Positions 1 to 5,351 are shown, counted from the first letter of the stretch. The stretch is DNA of 5,395 nt from Bordetella parapertussis (GCA_945867725.1 CAMBJI010000158.1:1-5395), one strand, 5' to 3'. The notes: generated by a model not told the origin, from the letters alone. Made by a program: numbers and translations.

Positions 1-1161
1 CTGCTGCTCCATCACACCCTCGATGCTGGTGTGATGGCCCACCCCAGCTACGCCAAGATGCAGGCAATTCGCCGAACCGCTGAGCAGCACCGAGAAACGG
101 CGAATGAGTACGTACGCCATTTTGGTTTCGAGGAGCGTCAGCATCGCCAATGGCTCAGAGATGAAGCGCGGACGCTACGCCAAGCCGCCGACGATTTGGA
201 GCGCTTTATAACCGAGGACGTGCTCGAGTCGGTGCAGGTCATCACCTGCACGCTGGTCGGCGCGAGCAACCGCCACATCCGCCACCTGAGCTTTGAGACC
301 GTCTTCATCGACGAAGCCGCCCAGGCCTTGGAGCCGGGTTGCTGGATTCCGATTGCCAAGGGTCAGCGCCTTGTGTTGGCGGGCGACCACCACCAGCTAC
401 CGCCTACGGTGAAAAGCGAACAAGCGGCCCGTGAAGGCCTGCGCGAAACCTTATTTGAAAAGTGCATCCAGCGGCAGCCGCAGACGGCCCGCATGCTCAC
501 GGTGCAATACCGCATGCACGCGCACATCATGGGCTTCAGCTCAGAGAAGTTCTATAGCGGCCAACTGGTGCCGCACCACAGCGTGCGACACGCTGGCTTG
601 GAGGCCTACGACCTGCGTTTTGCACCCGACCTGCCTGTGGAATTCATCGACACCGCCGGCTGTGGCTTTCTGGAGGTCGCCATTCCCGAAAGCCGTTCAA
701 CTGCCAACCCCGAAGAAGCCAACTTGCTGCTGGAGCGCCTCGCGCAGTTGCTTGAGCCCGATGACCCAACTGAACACGACCAGGGGCCGCTCAGCATTGG
801 CGTGATTGCACCGTATCGCGCCCAAATCAACTATTTGAAAGACGCCATCGAAGACAGCGAAGTTCTGAATAATTTGCTGCTGCAACGCAGGCTCAGTGTG
901 GGCACCGTCGATTCGTTTCAGGGCCAGGAGCGAGACATCATTGCTATTTCCTTGACACGCAGCAACCCCCAAGGCGAGATCGGCTTCCTTTCCGACATCC
1001 GCCGCATGAACGTGGGCATGACCCGTGCACGGCGCAAGTTGTTACTGGTCGGCGACTCTTCCACGCTTTGTAGCGATCCGTTTTTTGTGGACTTGTTGGC
1101 TTACGTGAAGCGCATAGGGAGCTATGTCCAGTACGCAGGAGGTGGCGACAGGTTTTTTTAA
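1..1161 (+). CDS. Superfamily 1 helicase of the UPF1/IGHMBP2/DNA2 type, C-terminal part (5' end outside the window)
   Basis: The reading frame is open from the first base and ends at TAA 1159-1161, giving 386 visible codons. An ATG at 31 exists, but family motifs that must precede it are missing, so the gene starts upstream. Visible in order, counting from the first codon: a charged helical stretch (about 15-80), the CTLVGASN segment (about 82-90), motif II DEAA at 104-107 (Walker B, Mg/ATP), motif III AGDHHQLPP (about 127-135), motif IV QYRMH at 169-173, motif V with VDSFQGQE (about 303-310), and motif VI with the arginine finger, NVGMTRAR at 337-344. This is the second half of an AAA_11/AAA_12 helicase that couples ATP hydrolysis to translocation on single-stranded nucleic acid. 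The Walker A loop must lie upstream. The substrate (DNA or RNA) and pathway cannot be told from the sequence. Nothing links it to the downstream operon, which lies over 650 bases away behind an IS relic. Confidence 0.93.
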   Translation: MLLHHTLDAGVMAHPSYAKMQAIRRTAEQHRETANEYVRHFGFEERQHRQWLRDEARTLRQAADDLERFITEDVLESVQVITCTLVGASNRHIRHLSFETVFIDEAAQALEPGCWIPIAKGQRLVLAGDHHQLPPTVKSEQAAREGLRETLFEKCIQRQPQTARMLTVQYRMHAHIMGFSSEKFYSGQLVPHHSVRHAGLEAYDLRFAPDLPVEFIDTAGCGFLEVAIPESRSTANPEEANLLLERLAQLLEPDDPTEHDQGPLSIGVIAPYRAQINYLKDAIEDSEVLNNLLLQRRLSVGTVDSFQGQERDIIAISLTRSNPQGEIGFLSDIRRMNVGMTRARRKLLLVGDSSTLCSDPFFVDLLAYVKRIGSYVQYAGGGDRFF

Positions 1162-1302
1162 TCACATACATACCGTGCCTGAATCTCAGCGCGTGATTCG
1201 TCAACGGTGATCCCTTTGTTTTCGAGGCGATTTTTTTCATCCTAGACGATGATTTTCAGCACAGTAATCAGTTATTTGAAATCAGGCAGGCCGTGAAGAA
1301 AT

Positions 1303-1443
1303 TTAGACATCGAGCCAGCTCGCGATACGTTCTGTCAGGCCCGGAGTCGTTGCGTTGGCCACAATGCTTTCTCTCGCACCACTGAGCCTGACTGCTTCAA
1401 ACTTGAGTTCTAGCGAATATCGCGCACGGTTTGTCTTTCCTGT
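1303..1443 (-). pseudogene. Relic of IS3-family transposase OrfA (N-terminal helix-turn-helix part)
   Basis: Read on the minus strand, codons from 1443 down to the TAA at 1303-1305 give a peptide that starts TGKTNRARYSLELKFEAVRL and ends GLTERIASWLDV. This resembles the N terminus of IS3-group OrfA proteins (pattern GKxxRxRYSxEFKxEAVRL, then a helix-turn-helix ending in a TLxxWV-like segment). An ACA codon stands where the family has its initiator ATG, and the frame ends after about 46 codons, where a full OrfA has roughly 90-110. No OrfB with a DDE core follows, so it cannot encode a working transposase. The same frame is open farther upstream (to 1548), but that part has no family resemblance. 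It is judged by eye, and the second half is strongly diverged. Confidence 0.55.
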
Positions 1444-1477
1444 ACCACTTCCCACGATCAAGATTATGCATCGCGTT

Positions 1478-1504
1478 ACAGGATCTACTTTCGGGTGTAA
1501 GGTC
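1478..1504 (-). repeat. Possible decayed terminal inverted repeat of the IS3 relic
   Basis: On the minus strand this stretch contains CACCCGAAAGTAGATCC. It lies roughly 35-60 bases upstream of the OrfA-like frame, about where an IS3-family left end would sit. No matching right end was found within the window. The call rests on position and general resemblance only. Confidence 0.2.
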
Positions 1505-1608
1505 AGACGTCGGTTCACACCGGTCGACATGCGCGACATCAGCTGCAAATCAAGTCGTGAAGATAAAGCAATTCAGTTTCTATGCAGTAATTTTCTTTGG
1601 TTTTAAGC

Positions 1609-1641
1609 GGGGACCCGGAGCGATAAGACATTTAGGTCCCC
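1609..1641. repeat. Inverted repeat, 7-bp perfect stem (GGGGACC / GGTCCCC)
   Basis: GGGGACC at 1609-1615 pairs perfectly with GGTCCCC at 1635-1641 across a 19-base loop. No T-run follows on either strand, so it does not look like a simple intrinsic terminator. It could be a mobile-element end, a protein-binding palindrome, or chance. Confidence 0.45.
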
Positions 1642-1643
1642 AG

Positions 1644-1680
1644 TTGTCATCGGTATTCCGCACGTAGCTACTGATGACAG
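1644..1680. repeat. Inverted repeat, 12-pair imperfect stem directly after the previous one
   Basis: Positions 1644-1655 (TTGTCATCGGTA) can pair with 1669-1680 (TACTGATGACAG) over 12 positions including two G-U pairs, with a 13-base loop. It starts two bases after the preceding inverted repeat. A T-rich stretch (1689-1702) begins nine bases after the stem, which is too far for a standard rho-independent terminator. It lies about 28 bases upstream of the proposed bufA -35 element, so it could insulate or regulate that promoter. Confidence 0.45.
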
Positions 1681-1707
1681 AGCAATTCATTTTTTATTTT
1701 TGTGCTG

Positions 1708-1737
1708 TGTAAGAATTTGGCACACACAACGACTATA
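1708..1737 (+). promoter_or_regulatory. Candidate ECF-sigma promoter of the bufferin operon
   Basis: TGTAAG at 1708-1713 and CGACTATA at 1730-1737 are separated by 16 bases, the spacing normal for group 4 (ECF) promoters. The TGTAA-type -35 box and CG-starting -10 box fit ECF consensus style better than a housekeeping TTGACA/TATAAT pair, which I do not see here. A T-rich stretch precedes it at 1689-1702. The start site would fall near 1742-1746, giving a leader of about 75-80 bases before bufA. The natural candidate regulator is the ECF sigma factor at 4719-5351. This is inferred from one promoter only. Confidence 0.5.
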
Positions 1738-1745
1738 GAAGCAGC

Positions 1746-1794
1746 GCGGTAAACACAACACGTTCCGTGCGTTGCATCACCCACGCTTTACCGC
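1746..1794 (+). promoter_or_regulatory. Foldable 5' leader of the bufA mRNA
   Basis: GCGGTAAA at 1746-1753 is perfectly complementary to TTTACCGC at 1787-1794. An inner hairpin can form within it: CACG 1759-1762 with CGTG 1766-1769, extended by CAA 1756-1758 with TTG 1772-1774. The outer stem would begin within a few bases of the predicted transcript start and end 13 bases before the Shine-Dalgarno sequence, leaving that free. Such a 5'-terminal stem usually protects mRNA from decay. A metal- or protein-responsive role is possible but unsupported. It matches no riboswitch class I know. Confidence 0.4.
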
Positions 1795-1807
1795 CCGTTA
1801 ATCTCCT

Positions 1808-1813
1808 AAAGGA
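1808..1813 (+). promoter_or_regulatory. Ribosome binding site that sets the bufA start
   Basis: AAAGGA lies seven bases before ATG 1821, a strong Shine-Dalgarno sequence. It decides for 1821 over the in-frame ATG at 1767, which would lie within the proposed leader stem and put 18 residues ahead of a normal signal peptide. Confidence 0.85.
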
Positions 1814-1820
1814 AACTTTA

Positions 1821-2135
1821 ATGAAAGCTACATCGACAACTTCACGTTACGCCACTGCCGCCGGTTTGGCTTTGGCTATGAGTGCTGCCCTGACAATTGT
1901 CGCCACACCCATTGCCGCCCAAGCGGCTGATACCGAGAAGTGCTTTGGCGTTGCTTTAAAAGGCAAGAACGAGTGCAAAGCAGGCGGAGGCACCACTTGT
2001 GCGGGTACTTCTAAAATCGACTACCAGGGCAATGCTTGGTCGATGGTGCCCAAGGGTACATGCGAAAAGACCGTCTCCAAAACATCTCCTACCGGCTTTG
2101 GTCAAGCTAAAGAGTTCAAAGAAATCAAGGGCTGA
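1821..2135 (+). CDS. bufA: BufA, bufferin-type copper metallophore precursor (DUF2282 family)
   Basis: A 104-residue exported precursor. Residues 1-35 form a Sec signal peptide: a basic start (K2, R9), a hydrophobic core (about 13-33) and an AQA cleavage motif before residue 36. The mature part of about 69 residues has four cysteines, C41, C52, C60 and C81, in the DUF2282 contexts [22 protein letters not shown] and KGTCEK. In characterised bufferins (RiPP metallophores, such as the Caulobacter gig-type operon) an MNIO enzyme with its partner converts central cysteines to thiooxazole-type heterocycles, and the exported product sequesters copper. C52 and C60 are the likely modified pair by position, which is inferred. 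The tail after C81 (22 residues, rich in K, S and T) looks flexible. Unlike most RiPP precursors, the signal peptide stands where a cleavable leader would. It is the first gene of the operon, 28 bases before bufB, downstream of an ECF-like promoter. Confidence 0.92.
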   Translation: MKATSTTSRYATAAGLALAMSAALTIVATPIAAQAADTEKCFGVALKGKNECKAGGGTTCAGTSKIDYQGNAWSMVPKGTCEKTVSKTSPTGFGQAKEFKEIKG

Positions 2136-2151
2136 TTCACACGCACGGGAT

Positions 2152-2155
2152 GGAG
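2152..2155 (+). promoter_or_regulatory. Ribosome binding site that sets the bufB start
   Basis: GGAG lies eight bases before ATG 2164. It supports that start over the frame's upstream ATG at 1999, which would overlap bufA by more than 130 bases and add 55 residues without family character. Confidence 0.75.
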
Positions 2156-2163
2156 CGCCTGGC

Positions 2164-3030
2164 ATGTTGAATTCATGTAACCAACTGGTGCAATGCCAGG
2201 TTGCCCCAGCCCACACCTTGCCCGCTCGGGCGGGTGTGGGGCTCAAACCTGAACATTTTCAGGAGATTCTGGCCACTCGGCCAGACATCAGTTTCTTCGA
2301 AGTTCATGCCGAGAACTACATGGTTCCGGGAGGCCCGTTTCACCATTACCTCACTCGTATCCGCGAACGTTATCCGCTGTCAATTCACGGTGTGGGTCTG
2401 TCCATCGGGGCGGACGCACCATTGAATATTGACCATTTAAATGCATTGACAGTTTTGCTCCAACGCTATCAGCCAGAATCTTTTTCAGAACATCTGGCCT
2501 GGTCGACGCACAGTGATGTATTTCTAAACGATTTGTTGCCACTGCCCTACCACACCGCCACGTTGCAGCGGGTGTGTGACCACATTGACCAAGTGCAGAC
2601 CCATTTAGGGAGACGCATGTTGCTCGAAAACCCAGCGACTTACATTGAATTTACTGCATCCACTTGGGAAGAAGCGACGTTTCTGTCGGAAGTGGTGCGG
2701 CGCACCGGCTGTGGGCTGTTACTGGACGTGAACAATGTGTATGTAAGCAGCGTCAATCATCAGCGCGATGCAAAGGCCTTCATCCGCGCTCTGCCTCTGG
2801 CGCAAGTGGGCGAAATTCACTTGGCAGGTTTTGCGGAGCGAGTGGATGGCAATAACGACAGACTACTCATTGACAGCCACGGCGCTCCGGTGACGCAGGC
2901 AGTGTGGGATCTCTACGCCTTCACAATCGGTCGGACAGGGCCGGTGGCAACCTTGCTCGAGCGCGACAACGACATTCCTACGTGGCCGGTTTTGCTGGCT
3001 GAGGCGAATTTGGCAAATAGGCAGTTGTGA
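2164..3030 (+). CDS. bufB: BufB, multinuclear non-heme iron oxidase (MNIO, DUF692)
   Basis: A 288-residue protein, normal length for DUF692 enzymes, which have a TIM-barrel fold with a two- or three-iron site and use oxygen to remodel cysteines in peptide substrates. Family signatures in order: GVGLKPEHF (24-32), [10 protein letters not shown] (44-53), HGVGLS (75-80), SEHLAWS (108-114), LLENPATYI (153-161), [10 protein letters not shown] (185-194), EIHLAG (217-222), IDSHG (236-240) and LLERDNDIP (264-272). Probable metal ligands by family analogy are H75, E109/H110, E155, D188/N190, H219, D237/H239 and E266. All these conserved positions are filled, so the enzyme should be active. It presumably modifies BufA cysteines in the cytoplasm with BufC. 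It has no signal peptide or membrane segment. It follows bufA by 28 bases and precedes bufC by 23, consistent with one transcript. Confidence 0.95.
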   Translation: MLNSCNQLVQCQVAPAHTLPARAGVGLKPEHFQEILATRPDISFFEVHAENYMVPGGPFHHYLTRIRERYPLSIHGVGLSIGADAPLNIDHLNALTVLLQRYQPESFSEHLAWSTHSDVFLNDLLPLPYHTATLQRVCDHIDQVQTHLGRRMLLENPATYIEFTASTWEEATFLSEVVRRTGCGLLLDVNNVYVSSVNHQRDAKAFIRALPLAQVGEIHLAGFAERVDGNNDRLLIDSHGAPVTQAVWDLYAFTIGRTGPVATLLERDNDIPTWPVLLAEANLANRQL

Positions 3031-3042
3031 GCGGTGTTGGAT

Positions 3043-3046
3043 GAGG
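3043..3046 (+). promoter_or_regulatory. Ribosome binding site of bufC
   Basis: GAGG lies seven bases before ATG 3054, inside the 23-base gap after the bufB stop. Confidence 0.65.
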
Positions 3047-3053
3047 TGAACGC

Positions 3054-3839
3054 ATGAACACCCAAACCGTATTCGCCGATGCACTATTCAACCCCGCACT
3101 GCCTTGCCCCAGCGGCTTCACCACCTGGAACGGATCAGACCCCGACATTCGTTTTTCGGTGTACCGCAACAACGTGATGGTGTCCTTGATTGATGCACTG
3201 GCTGACACCTACCCAGTGGTTCAAACGCTGGTGGGGGAGGATTTCTTCCGGGCCATGGCACGAGTATTTGCCCAGAAAAAACCACCGCGCTCAGCAGTGA
3301 TGGCGTATTACGGAGGGGACTTTGCAGATTTCATTGCATCTTTCCCTCCTGCGGCGTCAGTACCTTATCTGGCTGATGTGGCGCGATTGGAGATGGCTCG
3401 CGTGCTGGCCTATCACGCGGCAGATGTCGTACCTCTTGCGCCTGAAGTTTTACAAACCGCATTAGCCGATCCAAAACAACTCGTGTCTTTGCGATTGGTG
3501 TTGCATCCGTCTGTGCATGTCATCGAATCAAGGTTTGCCGTTTTTTCGATTTGGGCTGCGCATCAAGATGCGACGTTTACGCCATCAGTCGATCCGGACG
3601 TGGCGCAGGCGGTGTTGGTGTACCGAGCTGGACTGGATGTGGACGCCATGAAACTTACCGATGGAACAGGGTTGTTTGTGAACACCTTGTTAGCTGGCAA
3701 AACCTTGCTTGACTCTGCACAAGCCGCAAGCAGCGTAGACCCCGAATTTGATTTGACTAACGCTCTGACGATGCTGCTTCGCTTGCAGTTCATCACCCAC
3801 TTGCACACTGAAGACATACACCATGAACAACCGCACTGA
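3054..3839 (+). CDS. bufC: BufC, partner protein of BufB (DUF2063 / HvfC-BufC N-terminal domain)
   Basis: A 261-residue protein, typical length for the family. The N-terminal DUF2063 domain covers about residues 7-97 and has the signature RFSVYRNNVMVSL (33-45), then a YPVVQTLVGEDFF stretch (53-65) and YYGGDFADFI (85-94). The linker PYLADVARLEMA (104-115) is also typical. The C-terminal part (about 130-250) is the second, less conserved domain. DUF2063 proteins are often annotated as putative DNA-binding, but in MNIO clusters they act as the partner that recruits the precursor to the iron oxidase, which fits here. No catalytic motif is seen. The end overlaps the DoxX gene by 17 bases, suggesting translational coupling. 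Start 3054 has a good ribosome site. Confidence 0.93.
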   Translation: MNTQTVFADALFNPALPCPSGFTTWNGSDPDIRFSVYRNNVMVSLIDALADTYPVVQTLVGEDFFRAMARVFAQKKPPRSAVMAYYGGDFADFIASFPPAASVPYLADVARLEMARVLAYHAADVVPLAPEVLQTALADPKQLVSLRLVLHPSVHVIESRFAVFSIWAAHQDATFTPSVDPDVAQAVLVYRAGLDVDAMKLTDGTGLFVNTLLAGKTLLDSAQAASSVDPEFDLTNALTMLLRLQFITHLHTEDIHHEQPH

Positions 3840-4350
3840 AAAATTGGTAAGCGCTATGCCTGCTAACGAGGGCTTGATACCAAGCCTACTCCGCCAGTTC
3901 ATAGGCATCGTAGAGCGCATCCCCAACACGCTGGTGGCGTTTGTGGCACGCTTTTCCATCGCGGCAGTGTTCTGGAATTCAGGTCAGACTAAGGTGCAGG
4001 GGTTCGCCATTGACATCGTCAACCGTGAGTTCACCCTGGGTTGGCCGCGTTTGTCAGATTCTGTGGTGGATTTGTTTAGGGACGAATACCATTTGCCGTT
4101 GGTGCCACCCGAGATAGCCGCCACCATGGCGGCTACTGCCGAGCACCTTTTTCCGATTCTGATCCTGTTCGGATGTGCGACCCGCCTGTCGGCATTGGCG
4201 CTGTTGGGCATGACGATGACAATTCAACTGTTCGTCTACCCGGACGCCTATCCCACCCACGGCACTTGGGCCGCTGTGCTGTTGTACCTGATGGTATACG
4301 GGCCGGGCAAGCTGTCGGTGGACCATTGGATCGGTCGACGTTACCAGTAA
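3823..4350 (+). CDS. DoxX-family inner-membrane protein of the bufferin operon
   Basis: A 175-residue protein with about four hydrophobic segments: roughly 36-52, 97-117, 121-139 and 147-161. The segment LVAFVARFSIAAVFWNSGQTKV (37-58) is the DoxX hallmark first helix, and TRLSALALLGMTMTIQLFV and the YGPGKLSVDHW end (159-169) also fit. The stretch 60-95 between helices 1 and 2 is longer than in minimal DoxX proteins and resembles the variant found in DUF2282/DUF692/DUF2063 operons. DoxX proteins are linked to quinone or thiol redox chemistry at the membrane. In bufferin clusters the role is not settled. Helping protect, process or recycle the metallophore is a guess. The start overlaps bufC by 17 bases. 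ATG 3856 (residue 12) is an alternative, since neither has a strong Shine-Dalgarno sequence. It is the last gene of the operon. Confidence 0.88.
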   Translation: MNNRTEKLVSAMPANEGLIPSLLRQFIGIVERIPNTLVAFVARFSIAAVFWNSGQTKVQGFAIDIVNREFTLGWPRLSDSVVDLFRDEYHLPLVPPEIAATMAATAEHLFPILILFGCATRLSALALLGMTMTIQLFVYPDAYPTHGTWAAVLLYLMVYGPGKLSVDHWIGRRYQ

Positions 4351-4426
4351 ACATCGAGCGATTGTATGTATTCAGGCCCTAGCCCATCGGCATAAACACG
4401 GCGTAGGGTTAGTTCTCATTTGATCC

Positions 4427-4466
4427 GCTAACGTGCGCGTGATATGCATGTGCACTCTGCGTTAGC
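4427..4466 (+). repeat. Long imperfect hairpin after the DoxX gene
   Basis: GCTAAC at 4427-4432 pairs with GTTAGC at 4461-4466. Inside it 4433-4441 (GTGCGCGTG) pairs with 4447-4455 (CATGTGCAC) over nine positions with two G-U pairs and a 5-base loop. Five bases at 4456-4460 bulge out. The G-U pairs make it more stable as plus-strand RNA than as minus-strand RNA, pointing to a role at the end of the buf transcript such as 3' protection. It is not followed by a T-run. Confidence 0.45.
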
Positions 4467-4468
4467 AG

Positions 4469-4494
4469 CATCGTTCCAACCGATGTCCCTTTTC
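4469..4494 (+). terminator. Weak candidate terminator of the bufferin operon
   Basis: A 5-bp stem CATCG (4469-4473) / CGATG (4481-4485) with a 7-base loop is followed by TCCCTTTT. The stem is short and the T-run interrupted, so termination here would be inefficient unless helped by the larger hairpin just upstream. Confidence 0.25.
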
Positions 4495-4530
4495 AGCGCA
4501 ACATTAGCGCAAAGACGCCAGCTCACAGGC

Positions 4531-4722
4531 TCATTTCTTGATTTCCTCATCTTCCCAACCGGCATAAGCCTTCATGGCCTTGCTAAGAAACGGCACCTGC
4601 GAACTAAAGTTCTTACATCCCGCGCACATCATCACGTGCATCTTGAGCGTCACTTTCTCAGGCACTGACAGATGCCTCTCTTGAGATTCTGAGATCAGCT
4701 CGGTGGCTTTCAGACATTTCAT
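4531..4722 (-). CDS. Small zinc-finger anti-sigma factor (ZAS type, zf-HC2)
   Basis: A 63-residue soluble protein. C3, H29, C33 and C36 form the ZAS zinc site (H-x3-C-x2-C preceded by an N-terminal Cys) around the helix typical of anti-sigma domains (LKATELISESQER, then LSVPEKVTLKMH). The C-terminal tail (about 44-63) is amphipathic to acidic and has no membrane helix, so the protein should act in the cytoplasm. It should hold the adjacent ECF sigma factor inactive. Redox- or metal-driven loss of zinc is the known release mode of some ZAS proteins, and applies here only by analogy. The start at 4722 is chosen because its ATG shares the ATGA junction with the sigma stop codon (4719-4722), and MKCLKAT is the usual family start. 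An upstream in-frame ATG at 4749 would overlap sigma by 31 bases. Confidence 0.88.
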   Translation of the reverse strand: MKCLKATELISESQERHLSVPEKVTLKMHVMMCAGCKNFSSQVPFLSKAMKAYAGWEDEEIKK

Positions 4723-5351
4723 GACGTAGGTTTCTCCGTTTGAAACCACGTATTTTCAAGACATTCACGTAGGCGTAGTCGGGAGCGATGCAACATAACG
4801 TTTAGGTTGGTCATGGTAATGCCGACGGTCGAACATATCTCCGCAGCATCGAGTTCTACAAATTCTTTCATCATGAACACCCTGGCCTGATTGCCGGGCA
4901 ATCCTTCCAAACAAATTTCAAACACTTTCCAGAACTGGTCCTGATGCAAGGCGTCTTGCGGGTTGCCCCACGTGGCCGGCTTTTCGTCGGCTTGCCAATA
5001 ACCTTTTTTGTCAAAAAGCTCGGAGAAATCTTCGCTCTCTTCATTTTCCCGCAGCAGGCTACTGGCATCAACTAAGCGCTGCTTTTGTCGAAGTACATCG
5101 GCAATCTTGTTGCGCAGGATAGCGAAAACCCAGGTTTTCAGCGCTGCTCTACCGGCAAAAGACTTGGCATTTTTGAGTGCGCCTATGAGCGCCTCTTGCA
5201 CGGCATCTTCGGCCGCGTGGCCATTGGAGAGTTGCAGAGTTGCAAACTTCACCATCTGACGGCGTAAATCATTCAAAAACACCGTGTCAGACAGAATGGA
5301 TGCGTCAGAGGCATCAAAGCCCATACTTGCAATTGCCGATGTATTCATCAT
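4719..5351 (-). CDS. ECF RNA polymerase sigma factor (TIGR02943-like)
   Basis: A 210-residue group 4 sigma factor. The sigma-2 domain covers about 29-92 (AEDAVQEALIGAL at 47-59 for core binding; FAGRAALKTWVFAILRNKIADVLR at 65-88 for -10 recognition). Sigma-4 covers about 140-199, with LPGNQARVFMMKEF (151-164), the helix-turn-helix around ELDAAEICSTVGITMTNLNV (166-185), then MLHRSRLRLRECLE (186-199). The linker (93-139) is long and carries the KKGYWQ and PATWGNP signatures I recognise from the TIGR02943 family. Regions 1 and 3 are absent, as expected for ECF factors. Two ATG codons in tandem (5346-5351) are possible starts, both with a poor Shine-Dalgarno sequence. The stop overlaps the anti-sigma start by four bases. 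It lies convergent to the buf operon, whose upstream region has an ECF-style promoter. Regulation of buf by this factor is inferred from neighbourhood. Confidence 0.92.
   Translation of the reverse strand: MMNTSAIASMGFDASDASILSDTVFLNDLRRQMVKFATLQLSNGHAAEDAVQEALIGALKNAKSFAGRAALKTWVFAILRNKIADVLRQKQRLVDASSLLRENEESEDFSELFDKKGYWQADEKPATWGNPQDALHQDQFWKVFEICLEGLPGNQARVFMMKEFVELDAAEICSTVGITMTNLNVMLHRSRLRLRECLENTWFQTEKPTS

Larger units (their letters stand above)
1162..1700. other. Gene-poor intergenic region with IS relic and inverted repeats
   Basis: No frame in this stretch looks like an intact protein gene. The short open frames on both strands lack family motifs, apart from the transposase-like piece at 1303-1443 (minus). 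Positions 1162-1300 show no recognisable gene and no convincing terminator for the helicase. The only repeat there is a 6-bp AATCAC/GTGATT pair (1160-1165 and 1193-1198) with a long loop. Positions 1505-1608 show nothing I can name. Two adjacent inverted repeats occupy 1609-1680 and a T-rich stretch runs over 1689-1702. The composition is visibly more AT-rich than the flanking genes. Confidence 0.6.
4351..4530. other. Convergent intergenic region between bufferin operon and anti-sigma gene
   Basis: The 180 bases between the two convergent operons show no supported gene. They hold a long imperfect hairpin (4427-4466), a short CATCG/CGATG hairpin (4469-4485) and the direct repeat AGCGCAA at 4495-4501 and 4506-4512. 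Termination of both operons should occur here, but no textbook GC stem plus long T-run is visible. Confidence 0.6.

Noticed and set aside
1160..1198. AATCAC/GTGATT pair after the helicase stop as a terminator
   Set aside because: It has only six pairs around a 27-base loop and no T-run after it.
944..1240. Minus-strand open frame over the helicase end
   Set aside because: It is a shadow of the helicase, with low-complexity Arg/Ser/Cys-rich composition and no family motif.
1767..1820. In-frame upstream start for bufA (adds 18 residues)
   Set aside because: It has no ribosome site, would place the start inside the foldable leader, and puts non-signal residues before a normal signal peptide. 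ATG 1821 has a strong Shine-Dalgarno sequence.
1999..2163. Upstream extension of the bufB frame
   Set aside because: It runs through bufA in another frame and shows no DUF692 character. The family signature begins soon after ATG 2164, which has GGAG at good spacing.
2830..2832. F223 in BufB after EIHLAG, where many DUF692 enzymes have His, as a lost metal ligand
   Set aside because: From memory of the family both F and H occur at this position in bufferin-type enzymes, and the other conserved His, Asp and Glu positions are filled.
4427..4466. Integron attC-like site (GCTAAC / GTTAGC pair)
   Set aside because: The outer boxes do not fit RYYYAAC and GTTRRRY, the element is only 40 bases, and no integrase or cassette array is present.
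4444..4668. Plus-strand open frame across the convergent region and anti-sigma gene
   Set aside because: It lies antisense to the anti-sigma gene, has no ribosome site and resembles no family.
4723..4749. Longer anti-sigma start at 4749
   Set aside because: It would overlap sigma by 31 bases. The ATGA junction start at 4722 matches the family N terminus.
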